Positions 11,121 to 23,000 of a stretch of DNA of 64,000 nucleotides are shown in pieces (the first letter of the stretch is position 1; each line of letters begins with the position of its first letter). The DNA is from Flammulina velutipes. Lineage: Eukaryota; Basidiomycota; Agaricomycetes; Agaricales; Physalacriaceae. The notes beneath the pieces were generated by a model. That model was not told where the DNA came from, did not search any database, and worked only from the letters and a program-made list of their open reading frames with translations. The stretch covers positions 1,612,001 through 1,676,000 of the forward strand of contig CM022375.1 of NCBI GenBank assembly GCA_011800155.1, in the 5' to 3' direction. The translations under genes were made by a program, and so were the position numbers.

Positions 11121-14100
11121 ATGGCCACAGGTTCGTGTATTTACATGAATTGAGTTCTATTGTACTAATCTACGCTTAGCCTCATTCGAGCCTTCAGATC
11201 CTCGGCGTTGGGGCCTTCGAACTGAATTCATTCAACCTCTGGCAGCGTTTCCGATCAATAGTGCTCGCAATATCTACTCGTCCTTTCTGCGTCTCAAGGA
11301 CAAAACAATGGCTCCCTTCCTTTCCCCTTCCCCATCTCCAACCGAACCCCCTCCAGGATTATCATTTCCTGCCGGACACAAGTGGACACTTGTAGATGAT
11401 TCTCGATATCGTGGCGGACGTGTCTACATTACCCCGTATCACATTCCCGAGGATCGTTCATCTGAGATCGCCCATCTCAACAGTATTACGACGCCTCCTG
11501 GTACCGATGCCGGCCCTTACAATCCAGACACTGGGGAGTTTGAGCCGGTGCCCATTGAAGGGCAGGTTCAACTTATTCCAGGAATTCCATTTGCTGTTGA
11601 CGTTGATGGCAAACCAGAGCACCGTCTCACTATCGCTACTCTCTTTGATCGTGAGGTCCTTGAAGAGTGCGGTGAGGATGGAGAGCAGGCTATCAGTCAT
11701 CTTGATGGTCTGTGGCGCACAACTTTTGGTTGTCTGCCAGAGGAGTTCCAACGTTGGAAGGTGACTGTAAAGGGGGGAAGAGACAGTGCAGGAACAGAGG
11801 CCGGTGGAGATGCGGGAGCAGGGACAGGACTTTTGGGAACGGAATGTGAGAGAGATGTGGAAGCAGGTGATACTGGAAGGGGAGATGAGGGAGGTGAGGA
11901 AGAAGGGGATAAGGAGGGAGACGAGGGAGAAGGGGATAAGAGAGAGAAAGCTGATAGAGATGTGGGAGCAGGCTTGAGAGCTGGTGGAGATGTGAGAGTG
12001 GGGAATGCAGGAACAGATGGACCAGGAAAGGCCTTTTGTGATTTTGAATGGAAGCGTAACCTACGGTCTGCTGCACCAAAGGAAGATGGCTCGAAGGAGG
12101 GATCTTCGAGTCATGCTTCAACTGTTCTTGAAGGGGTTGGAGCTGGTACAGGCTTGCCTGCCACACAAGTAGATACACCAGAGGCAAAAAGTGTTCGCCT
12201 ACCAGCTGTTCACTTTCTTGCACTCCTCTACTGTGTTCTCGCTCCACTAGCACTGTCTAGACGAGAGCATAAGATCACAGAATTCCGTAACCAAGACCTT
12301 AATGTCTTTTCGTTTGGTGGTCTCTTACCAACTGGCCTTACTGGACTTCAGTCCAATCTCTCGACTGCTTGGCAAGGAGGAGACTTGAGATCCTTTATTG
12401 GACTTCTACAAGGAAGCTGGCATGTTGATATTCATGATGATCCCGCTCGGTGGACAATGCTTGTAATCCAACTTTGGATTCCACCTGGTAAGTCAAGTAT
12501 GTATGCTCCAGTCTTTTCCTTACTGATTGAACTACATTAGGTAGTGATATGGGTGCATTTCTTCTTGGACGTTGGGGACTCTACTGCCGCTCAAAAGTAG
12601 GAAAGGACGGCCGGGTTCAGCTGGTTCTCTTTTTCAAAGGTATATTATTCTGTTTAACAGGTTCTAACTGTATTAATGATTACTAGGAAATGATCTGCAT
12701 TCCGGATTTGCTCCTACCTTGGATGCCGCTGCACGTCAGGAGTTTCTCACCGAACTTGCAGAATTTCTCAAAACTGAACGTACCATAATCCGAAACGTTT
12801 TCGTTTGCTACCCTACGGAGTCTATCACACATCGTACCATCCCTATGACGTCCTTCCAACCTGATAACACATTTTCGTTTGGTCCCAAAGCTGCAACTCT
12901 GAGCTATGCAGAGGCTGGATCACCTGCGCTTGGAACAGAGGAAGAGAAAGATGGACGTCTTTATTGTGACGAGGCAATTAAACGATGGAACCAATTTCTG
13001 TCTCTTCCAACTTATTGGGAGAAGGAATTTGGATCACCTACAGCTATTCCTATGCACGCCACTACCGTCTACCAGTCTCCTGGTGTTGATATCTTCCCTA
13101 CCTTTCGTCTATCCGATGGACGTGGATTCGCTCGACTTGATCCTGTTCATCATCCTCAGTACTTTCAGGAGTACCGCTCTGAATGGTGGCATCATGAACG
13201 TCTTTCTCGGAGGTATCATCTTCCAACGACCAAAGCTGAATATCGACGCGCTCAGTCAAAGATTGATGAACAACTTAGTGCAGAGATAAGTCAAGGTGTT
13301 GTCACCCTGGAATCACTTCAACGCAACAGGCATCACACATCAGTCAGTGCTCCCAGAGTCAATCCAATAAAGTCATCATATGCAGCCCGTCGGAGGTTGC
13401 AGACTATCAAGGAGCCAACATCAGGTTCAACTTCAGAACCAACCTGTGGTACTCGTCGGAGACTACAGTCTCTTGACGAGTCAGAGTTGGATCCAGCACC
13501 TGAACCTAAGCGACATCGCGCAGGACCCTCAAGTATGTATTTTTCTCTCTGAATTTACTAAAGTCTGACCATCACATAGATGAGGAAGAAAGCAACTCAT
13601 CAACTACCAGTAACAAGAAGACTAGCTCTAAGGAGTCAAAGGGTAATAAGAAGCGTAAAGCAAAAGGGAAAAAAAAGGGAAAGGAAGTCAATGTAGAGAT
13701 TGAAGTTGAGCATGATCTTGATCCTAACGAGGAGGGGATAGAGCTTGACAATGAGGAGGAACAGGTAAAGGAGTACGAAATATCTATGATTGTTGAGGAG
13801 AAAGAACAAGTAAGCTACAATTTCATTCTCTTTAGTGTACTCTAACATTGTACTAGGATGATGAGGAGGGATATATAGTACGCTGGAGAGGATATTCGTC
13901 TCGATCAGATTCATGGGTCTCAGCATCATCTCTATCAAGGTGAGTTATTGTCTGTTATTATTGACAATAATCTCTAATATTTATGCTTAGTGCTCAGCAA
14001 GTAGTGTCTGACTATAGCCTTCGCGGAAAGTCTCAGACAACCGATATCAATCAGAGTGCCAAGTCGTTTGATGCACTCAGCGAGCTCCTCAAAGGCGATA

Positions 14101-16403
14101 CTATCCGATCTGATATCGAGATAGCTCGCACATTATCGGAGCTGCTAAAGGTTGAAGAAAATGTCGCTGGAGCGGTACGAGGTGTATTTCCAGTGCTGGA
14201 GGCTAGTGCTCGCTTTCAGGAAATGCCAATGCAAATCGTAAAGCCAGAGGATCTCACCGATAGCTTGGCGAGCACTCTAATTGCTAGTCTGCGTGAGGCT
14301 ATCAAAACCTCTTATGATGCAAATGTTCTCCAGCACATTCAGCGCATTCAGACGCTTGCCATCAATCAGGCGCAAGCACGCAGCTATCTCTTTGTCTACT
14401 CCTGGTTCAATGAATATGGATCAGCACTAGTCAATAATCTTCTTGACGCTTGTGTAAAGAACACACTTAAAGCAGTCTATCCCTCTTTTCATTCTGTTGT
14501 CAATCGGATTGTTGTTGCAGTCCAGCAAACAGTAGCTCTGCGACACAGTCGGCGACAATGCACACATCACGACCTGTCATCAGAGGAACAGTCTGTTACA
14601 GTATCTGTTGATGATATGTCTCTTCTTCTTAAAGATGTGAAGCAATCTGTCACATTATCTCTTCCTGCTGTCAATCTCGAACACCGGGAGGGGTGGCGCA
14701 CCGTAGCTCATAGGGTCATTTTTGACTTTCTTTCGGACTATACTATTCTTCAGCCTGTCACACTCAATAGTGAGACTAATCGTACGGACCTTAAAGCCCG
14801 ATTCATCTGTCGTGGCTTTCTCTGTGAAATGCTACTTGATGTTTTTGATGACGATGGTATCCTATGTACTGACAATGTCAAGGTTGCACTAGAGAAACCT
14901 TGGGCATTGTGGGGTTACAAGACAAGGCCAGAGACTGCCTCTCATCAGATTCTTACAGCATATGATGATGCAGTAGTATTAGTAAAGCACTGGTTGCTTC
15001 AGCATACATCTCTGCCCTCTATTCAGAATGATGGACGAACACTTTCTGCATTTGTTCGTACTATTACACAAGTTGTATGGAAGCTAAAGGTTCCCGATAC
15101 CCAACGAGCTCAACGCCGGCGTCGCACAGCTGAATTGCATACCTACATCAGTGGTCCTCAAGTGAAGACAGATGCGCCACTAGCAGAGCTTCTCCCCTTT
15201 CAATATTCTCCAAAGTTTTCTACTTTGTCTATCATGCTTCGTGAGGTCCTACACTATACAAGATCTCCTGATGACCCCCCTCATACACCTGTCCTTCGTC
15301 GAGTTCTTGATTGTACCAATATTGCCATGCGAACACGTCAGCGTCCCAGAGATCCAGATCACTACAATCCGATTCGTTTCAACAACTATGCACAAACTCT
15401 GATTATGCAGAATCTTGAGTCCTCTGGTCAATATCTTACTTCTAAATATGGGCTCTCAAATATTCTTGTTCGCATTGGTACTGGTCAAGGACGAAGTACA
15501 GCCAAGTTCATGACACAGTATCTTGATAAGCAGTGGTTTACCTCTGCTTCTCAGTGTGCAGAGGTCTTTGAAGGTGCACGTCGGGATAATGCAAACCTAC
15601 CAGAAGGGCAACAGGTTTCAATTTCAAATGATCAGTGTTGGGGTACCTTTTGTTTCCAGCTTTCGTTGGACTCAAAGCGTGATGGTGAAGCTCGTGATCT
15701 CAAGGAATACTTCAAGACCATGTTCTCAAAAGAGACTGTATCAAGCTGGGAGGTGTTCCTTGATGAACATCAGCTTTATGATGCAGATCTGTCGCAGTCT
15801 GGTTCGCGTCCAAAATATAGCGAGACACTGGCTCTCATCCATAAACTTCACATTAGTGGATTTGGAAAGGGGACGGTGACACGCATGCAACTTGCCAATT
15901 TTCTAGCAATCATTGGAGTCTGTAGTGCACCAACTATTGAGGATATGGCACTTCTTGCTGTTCAAAATGGCAAAGGCGCATTAGCTGGACTTCTTCGTTT
16001 AGGTTTTGCAGTTGGAGACGCTTGTATGTTTCTTTTTATTCTATTTTTCTAGTTCAGCATACTAACAGTTTTCTAAGTTGGCAAGAAAGAGGATGACGCC
16101 ACACTTGACTGTGTTATCACTGCTTTCAAGTGTGTTTATGACTTCCTAAGTCATGGACTCTCTATTGAAGATAAGAAACTGTTGGGTTTTGATAGATTTG
16201 GAGCAATGTTTGTCGAGCATCTTCTATGTAAGGTCTCACGTTGGGAGAACTTGTTAGCGTCGGCCAAGCAGCTATGTTTAGAGGATTTATGGCGGGCTGT
16301 ATGGGAGAATGACCTGGAAAAGGATATTACTTATCCACTTCCCTTAAAAATAGATCGTCAGCAGTTGTACGATTGGATTAGCGAAGTAAAAACACGAGTA
16401 TAG
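11121..16403 (+). CDS. 1,644-residue protein with chromodomain-like segment (element-associated, unknown)
   Basis: An eight-exon model keeps the frame throughout: 11121-11130, 11180-12487, 12541-12639, 12687-13532, 13580-13809, 13857-13939, 13991-16023 and 16078-16403, giving 1,645 codons including stop. The first exon is only 10 bases. Seen: a Pro/Ser-rich start, an acidic Gly/Glu/Asp repeat region (residues about 200-310), a Lys-rich basic stretch (13610-13690), then an acidic stretch followed by YIVRWRGYSSRSDSWVSASS, which matches the core of a chromodomain (YxVxWxGY...WxP/A). The 700-residue C-terminal part is helical and unrecognised. It ends 3 bp from the end of the convergent integrase gene. 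No reverse transcriptase, protease, RNase H or helicase motif is visible. I infer that it is the targeting or nucleic-acid-binding partner of the integrase. It is intact, so the element may be recent or conserved. Confidence 0.72.
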
Positions 16404-16406
16404 ACA

Positions 16407-18363
16407 TTAAACCTGAGATCCAAAAATAACCGTATTTATGAATCCTAATGCTCTATCCCATATTCTTCGTCTATCGTCCATATCTACTGAGTCGAATTCT
16501 GGCTGTTGCAAAAGATGATCGTTAAGCATGTCTAGTTGCTCGACGGTCAAGGGACAGCTAAACGTTGGAACCTCGATGAGAGAGAGATGTCTTGGACGTC
16601 TCGTTAACGAGTCATCTGGTAGAATATCAGTAGGCATTTCCTCTATTAGTGTCTCTTCCTCGTTCTCCATATTATGATGCCCAAGGATACCACGGTTATC
16701 CAACTCTTGCCAGTCGACTCCATAAGTGTCCAAGTCGGTAAGAGCGTTCGGGTCCTCTAGTTCTGGCTGATGTTCCATATCTCTCCATCCTCTCTCCAAC
16801 ATACCAAAGAAGAAACGATCACGTGGTCGATAGGAGGATAATCCCTCTTCGCGAAGATCATGCTCATTCCATCCTTCGGCCCACTCCGTAGCATCAGTGT
16901 TGACAGCCTCAAGGAATAGGAAGTGTAATAGCCAGATATGACTATCCAAGTCAGGCCGAAGACCTGCGCCAACCTCTAGACTCTGAAAGAACTGCTTCCA
17001 TTTACTTCCGAATCCACGTGTAACATCGCGCCACAATCGTTCGATGCGTATATTGTGTACACTTCTATGTTCTCTTTAGAATGATGAAATAGAAAATAAG
17101 AATACATCTTACCTGCCCCAGATATATGATCCACGCTCTACACCATAAGACGATTCCATAAAGTGCGCCACATCAAGATTTTCAACACCATGATCGCCTC
17201 GTACACGAGATGGAGTACCATGAACTGCCCGCGCGTCATGAAACAATTGAGCAACAGTAGCAGCTCGATTATTGTCGCTAGCCCGGATTCCAGTTACGAG
17301 ACGTGAATATCCATCGATGAATGCATGAATAACAATGCGATAGTTTATAAGACCTATTAATATAATTGTAAGTAGGCCAGTTGTATAGATTACCACTTAC
17401 TTACCATGTTGGCCGTCATGATGCCAGAGTGCATTTGGACCAGCAACTTGATAGATACGTCGTTGTATTGAGTTTCCCATGAACGCCGCTGGCATGCCCA
17501 TTACCCGCTCGTATGACTGACGTATACGCTCTCTCGGAACATGATGACCAAGAGCACGGAGCTGTCCCGTAAGAAGAGTGCGTCCAAACGAGGGAAAGAT
17601 CCTAAGAATAAGAGCAACAGTATGATCAAGCTCATCGTCTGATAGTAAGCTTCTGTCTGACTGTCGATGAGGATGATACAGGCGAATACGTTGTCCGCTT
17701 TCTTCATCGTCATATTCGATAAAGACAGGCGGAGCTGGCTGAACAATACCAGCCTCAAGTGCTCTGCGTCGAACAGTTCGCGGTGAACAGTCAAAGATGG
17801 TGGCAAGACCAGTAGGTCCTCGTAGCTGGAGACCTTGATCAAGAATGGGGGTGGACAATTCAATTCTGGGGCGGCCAGGACGGCCAGTATGAACAACACG
17901 AGACGTCTATAGAACTGAGTAGGATGCGATAAGATAGTACAAGTAAGACTAACCTCAATCCTAGACCATTGTGTATGATCACTAGACTGTTCGTGTGCTT
18001 CTGCTAATGCGTCAAGCATTTCCAATGTACTAGTGTCCATGACCGTGTACTCTTCCTGAGATAGATATGGACGTAGCTATAAGTATTCTGTTAGCTGAAA
18101 GCCTAGATAGTTATGAAGTGACTTACTGTCAATAGAGAGTTTACGAATTGCTGAACTAATCGGTGCTCCTCCTGAATACGTGCCAGATCTCCAACCTGTG
18201 AGAGAACTGCACGTCGCACTCGGCGCCCAAGCTCATGAAAGGAGGTTCGAAGAGCACTAATCTGTATATTGTAGTCCGGCACAAAGACTCCAGTGTCTTC
18301 TGTTGTTGATCCATTTGCCCAGAGAGTCAGAATAAGAAAAAGGAGAGCATATACGATCTTCAT
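16407..18363 (-). CDS. DDE integrase-core (rve-like) protein
   Basis: Five exons (18363-18127, 18076-17954, 17906-17405, 17353-17113, 17064-16407) give 586 residues with consistent phases. An N-terminal helical region is followed by a helix-turn-helix-like region (GPTGLATIFDCSPRTVRRRALEA) and the integrase core: WHHDGQHG carries the first Asp, RGDHGVEN the second, and SVHNIRIERLW the Glu. All three catalytic acids are present, so strand transfer is plausible. The family is the widespread agaricomycete integrase-core protein related to retroviral and Ginger-type integrases. The start at 18363 (MKIVYALLFL...) looks like a signal peptide, which would be odd for an integrase, so the true N-terminus may differ. 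It converges on the chromodomain-like gene with a 3-bp gap. TATA-like sequence lies near 18400. Confidence 0.85.
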
Positions 18364-20084
18364 GCTGATATGATGCGTGCAAGAGAAAAATGCTGTGCTG
18401 TATATATAATTTCTCACGGTGGTTAAAAAATCTGAACATCTGATCAAATCTCGTGCGGATGATGAAATAATTTGGCAAAACACTTGATGGCTAGCGAAAT
18501 TCATTCGCGCTGACAAAACCAATTAACTATTTTAAAAGGAACAGATTAGATATGATGTAGATGCACAAACGTATAAACAATTCACAAGCTCATAGCTGAA
18601 AAATAGAAAAGGATGTGAAACCTAGAAGGCAAATTTCTGTAAGTATTAGAAAGTTATTAAGGTTGACGAAACAACTGTATATTGTACAAAAAAGAGGGAG
18701 GTTCAATTATTCGGAGTGTTGATCAATTATGGAATGATGGACAAAAATCTCGTGTGATCGGACAAAATCTTTGATCAAAACCTAAATCAGGAACGTAAAA
18801 CCGAAAAATGGTTTTGTCCACTGGAGACAGCCATAGTCCGGAATGAGGCCGGGCATAAATAGGTAGAGAAATGGAGCACAACATACACTTCCAAAGGACT
18901 TGAAATATATGCAATTTTCTGAAAAATTTGCCTCCACGGCGAGTGGCGTACATCACCCTCGAGCGTGCATTGGTGATATCTAAGGAAATATTCAAGCTAT
19001 AGCTTTTAAAGGATCAAGAAACGACGTACCACATATCTCCCCGCACACTGTGATGTGTTTTGGAAGAACGAGCAAGAATACAGATGACGGTAAGAAGGAG
19101 CGAGCCACGTAACCCGCCGTAACCGCCAAGATCAACAAACTAATTGTGACGCGTCAGTGGCCCGTGACCGGAAAGAGACTATATAAGGGCGAGGATTGTG
19201 GCGACTTTCCTTCCTTCCTTTTCCCCCGGCGTCGTAATGCTTGTTCGTCACCCGAACTTTCAACAAGGTGAGCTTTGATTCTATTCATCTTCTCACAAGT
19301 CTAATCAGTTTCGGCCAACGTCTCGATGTCGCCACCCCATTCCCCATTCCCCATTTATACCTACATTTCTCCCCCCGTTGCGCCAGAGCAATCACCACGG
19401 TACGTGTCGCTCGTCGACACGTAGATGCCGAAAAGCGGACTGGATTGGTCTCGGCAGAGTGGGCTCTCCCTTCCGGGGGCGACAATCCCTCTGTGGCTGC
19501 GCCATTCCAGGTGGTGATTAGCCCGGTGTCCTGCCCGTGCCCACCCATACTTCTTGAATCGAAGTCCGGTGGAGTGCAATGTGGCGCACGGGTTCTGCCT
19601 TTTTTTGTGATTTGTATATCCTTGTAGCGCGGGGTCACGCCTGGTCGCAGTAGCCCTCCATGTACTAGACTATTTTTAAATCCAGTGTTGTCCCTACGGG
19701 GAGGCGAAGCTATGGACGAAATTAGAGATTGCACGAATAAGCCCGCCGCCTTGTCAAATTACACACAGCGGAGTGTCAATCTGTTACTTTTTAGGGGGCG
19801 ACATGGGAGCCCTCTTCATCTCCCCGGTCACTCTCAAAACACAGCTTATACCCTCCCCAGTCTCCCATTCACTCGCATAATCCCCGGGAGCCACACACAC
19901 TCTCCAATGCACGCCGCATACCACACTCGATGCGGACGCCAAGCCCTCCACTTTCGCGCCAATCCACGGCATCCTTTGCGCGGAACGGCAGTAGCACTAT
20001 ATAACAGCAGACAAATTCCCCAGCTTCAAGTCCATGGAACACTCATAATATAATCATAGAAAGATATACAGTAGATAGATTAGT
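18364..20084. other. Gap downstream of the integrase promoter
   Basis: 18364-19130 is AT-rich with no supportable gene. GGACAAAATC-type words recur at 18739-18770 and, inverted, at 18809-18818, but no clear end matching the 10.9-kb side was found. 19190-19606 is listed separately as a possible transcript. 19607-20084 shows no supported feature. Confidence 0.5.
19190..19606 (+). other. Possible transcript with TATA box and T-run
   Basis: TATATAAG at 19190-19197 is followed by a pyrimidine-rich start region, and seven T's occur at 19600-19606. An in-frame open frame of 128 codons runs from 19241 but shows no recognisable domain and has a skewed Pro/Arg composition. It could be a short untranslated or Pol III RNA, or a lineage-specific small protein. 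I recognise no snRNA, SRP, RNase P or U3 signature. Confidence 0.25.
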
Positions 20085-23000
20085 CTAGTCTCTCAAACGC
20101 GAGGGTCCAGCAACAGCATTTTCTTGTTGCATCGGCTGTGGCGCACTTTCGGAATCGCCCATGACAACGTCCTCGGACTCGGGCACAAGATACTCCACAT
20201 CCTCATACATGTGCGGGAACAGGATCGCCAACATATCGTCCACTCTATGCGAGGTCGTCAGTTTCCGACTCGATCAACAAGCAGTCCACACATACTTGGA
20301 TATGAAATCGCCTTTCAGTGACGTATCCTTCTTCCTCTTGTGCGACGACACGTCAACGCTTTGATTTTCACTCTTGTCATCCAAAGAAGCAATGTTCAAT
20401 GTCCCCGTAGAGTTCTCTTTGGTATACAGCGACAAACCCCTTCGCGCCGCTAGGTCCAGGATGTTCTTCTCAACGGTGTCCTCCGCATAGTAGCAGTAGA
20501 CTGGATAACAGATCAGTACGTCGTACACGAAAAAATAAAGGAAAGACCTACCTTCCGTTGGCCGTGTTTGTCCCAAACGATCAATCCGAGCGATGGCCTG
20601 TATCTCGAAACCATGCTGGACGACGCTCTCCAGCAGGAATACCCTTGAAGCGCACGTAATGTTCAGCCCAGCGTTTTCACGCTCACTGGGACAAAGATAA
20701 GCAAATGATTATGACAGAACACGCTTGCTTACTCATGAAGAAGTAACACTTGGATGGCTATATCATTTTTGAACCGCGTGGCAGCCGGTGCACCCTTCGC
20801 GCCTTGGTCGATCCGCAGACAGCCAATCCCGTTATGGTTCAACGCTCTTTCAAGAACTAGTTGAGAGTGAGTATCATATACAGACGACGAAACGAAACGT
20901 ACTCTGAAGCGAGTCTGCCCATGCCGAGAAAACGATGCTCTTACTCCCTGGTTCGATATCCTGGAGATATAGCAGATGCCGCAGGAGAGTCTGGATCTTC
21001 TGCCCGTAATCGCCATACGATCGATACGTTTGTATAGTTTCAAACGTCATTTGAGCTGTAGAAACAATGAGCTCAGTCCAATGCGCCAACAAAGCCACTC
21101 ACGAATCTGATTGTATTCGAATTTGCGTTGAGATTGCACTGCGGCCTCTCCAGTTGGCCGTTTGACTGGTGTTTTGCCTTCACCGTTCACGGTAAACCTC
21201 TGGAGGTTTTGGAAATCGATTGTTACCCTACCTCGTGCATCAACAAAGGCGACATCGAAGAAAGGAACCGACCATACCGACAAACGGGACACACTTTGCC
21301 CTTTTTCCCCTCAGTCCACGCCTTGAAACACCCTTCGCAATACACGTGTGCGCTACGGGAAGATGAGAACATGGAAACCCAGCAGCCGAAAAGAACATAC
21401 CATCCAGTGATAAATCCCCGCTCAAACTCACACCCACAAAGGACACAGTCATCATCTCCTTCTTGGCCCTGCCCTCATCACGGTCTTTCTGTAGATTCTC
21501 CATGTACCGTTGCCTCGCCCGATTCGTCTTTAGACTTGCATCCAGCGCCACTAATTCATTTTCGCACTCCTGCACCGCCTCTTCATAGGACATACCCTCC
21601 CATGAGACTTGGGTAACGGTATCAGAGATCTCCTGCAGTTGGCGGAAATATAGAATGCGCTGATTGAACGCCTTCCGGAACAGCGCGAGGTCCGCGTCGA
21701 GCTTGTCCAGGGCACGACCTATGATACCCTTCTGGTGAGCAAGATACCAGGGCTAGAAGTGAAGATGCATACCTTGATCAGCCATCAGCTCACGCACTTC
21801 CGATATTAACCTTTTCAGTAGGGGTCTCTCAACATCCGACTCGCGTGTAACCCGATTGAAGGCACTAGTGAGATCAACCAAAACCTACAAACATTGAGTG
21901 TCACTCGAAGGTCAGATCAATACGACTCACCGACTTGACGGACTTCCCATCCAACGCCTCCAAAAGCTCTCGCCTTTGTTCGTTCAACTCCTGCTTCAAC
22001 ACTTCATGCTCCGGCTGGAGCTCGATATCCCCGTGGTCGTTAGCCTTCTTTTCCTCGGCGGCAGCATTCATCGCTGCTTGAGTTTTGCGAACCCGTTTCT
22101 CCCTGCAAAGGATATCATTAGTATCCGGATGAATACACTGACCGAAAAGGCTTACCGCACATCGTGAGCAGCCAACAACGTCCGCTCATTCACCAGCGCC
22201 TGCCGACGGTCTGAAAGCAGCGCCGTATACGCCTGCAAGTACGTCTCCGCCTCTCCTTGGTCATCAATGCTCCTTTGATATTCCTGTCCATCAGCTTCGC
22301 CATCATTCGAAATTAGCTTGCTCGTCAACAGATTGTGCAACCGACTGCGCCACTGCCAAAGAAGCTCAGATTGGACATTCAAAACGTCTTCAACCATATC
22401 ATGGAAGTCCTCGACCTGTAAATCTTTCAGTAGTGGTACAAATACAAAGAAGACGAAGACCTACAATTACCCTGGACCGAACACCCCCATCCTCTAGATA
22501 CGGAACCTCGATCCATAGTGTTTTGTCGTCGATGCCTTGCCTTGTAGCATCCGCATCAAGCTGCTCCATTCCTTTGTTTGCCTCCTCCGCAGTACCTGGT
22601 ATCAACAATCGTTAACATAGAACGAAGGCGGACAACAACATAGGCTCACCTTTGAGAAGATCCCGCCGAAGCACCTCACAAAACCCATATGCAGCCGACT
22701 CCTCCTCCTCGAATGACGCGCCCAAACCATTGTACAAATCGCCCTGCAAGAACTTGATGCGATGTAGTACAATCCGACTCTCCCGAAGCCGGTTGCTCAG
22801 CGCTTGCTGTTTGTGCTTGTGCTCATCAGTAGCTGCAGAACGCGGCATACCATCCTCGCTATCGGCCTCTACTGACTGCTCCCGTTCCTTGCCTTTGCCG
22901 TTGACATGAGGCTCTTCGCTGCCCTTCTTGGACGATCCTATCTTGAGCGTCTCACCCTTTGCCTTGTGAGCAGCTACCTCATCCTCAACGATCTTGATCA

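Noticed and set aside
13610..13690. Zinc-finger or histone-tail-like identity of the Lys-rich stretch
   Set aside because: It is simple Lys/Gly/Ser low complexity with no Cys or His pattern.
11121..18363. Ty3/gypsy chromovirus interpretation
   Set aside because: A chromodomain-like segment and an integrase are both present, but there is no reverse transcriptase, RNase H, protease, gag or long terminal repeat, and the two genes are convergent.
18500..19130. Right terminal inverted repeat matching 10.92-11.0 kb
   Set aside because: Only a short TGATGGC agreement near 18486 was found, which is not enough.
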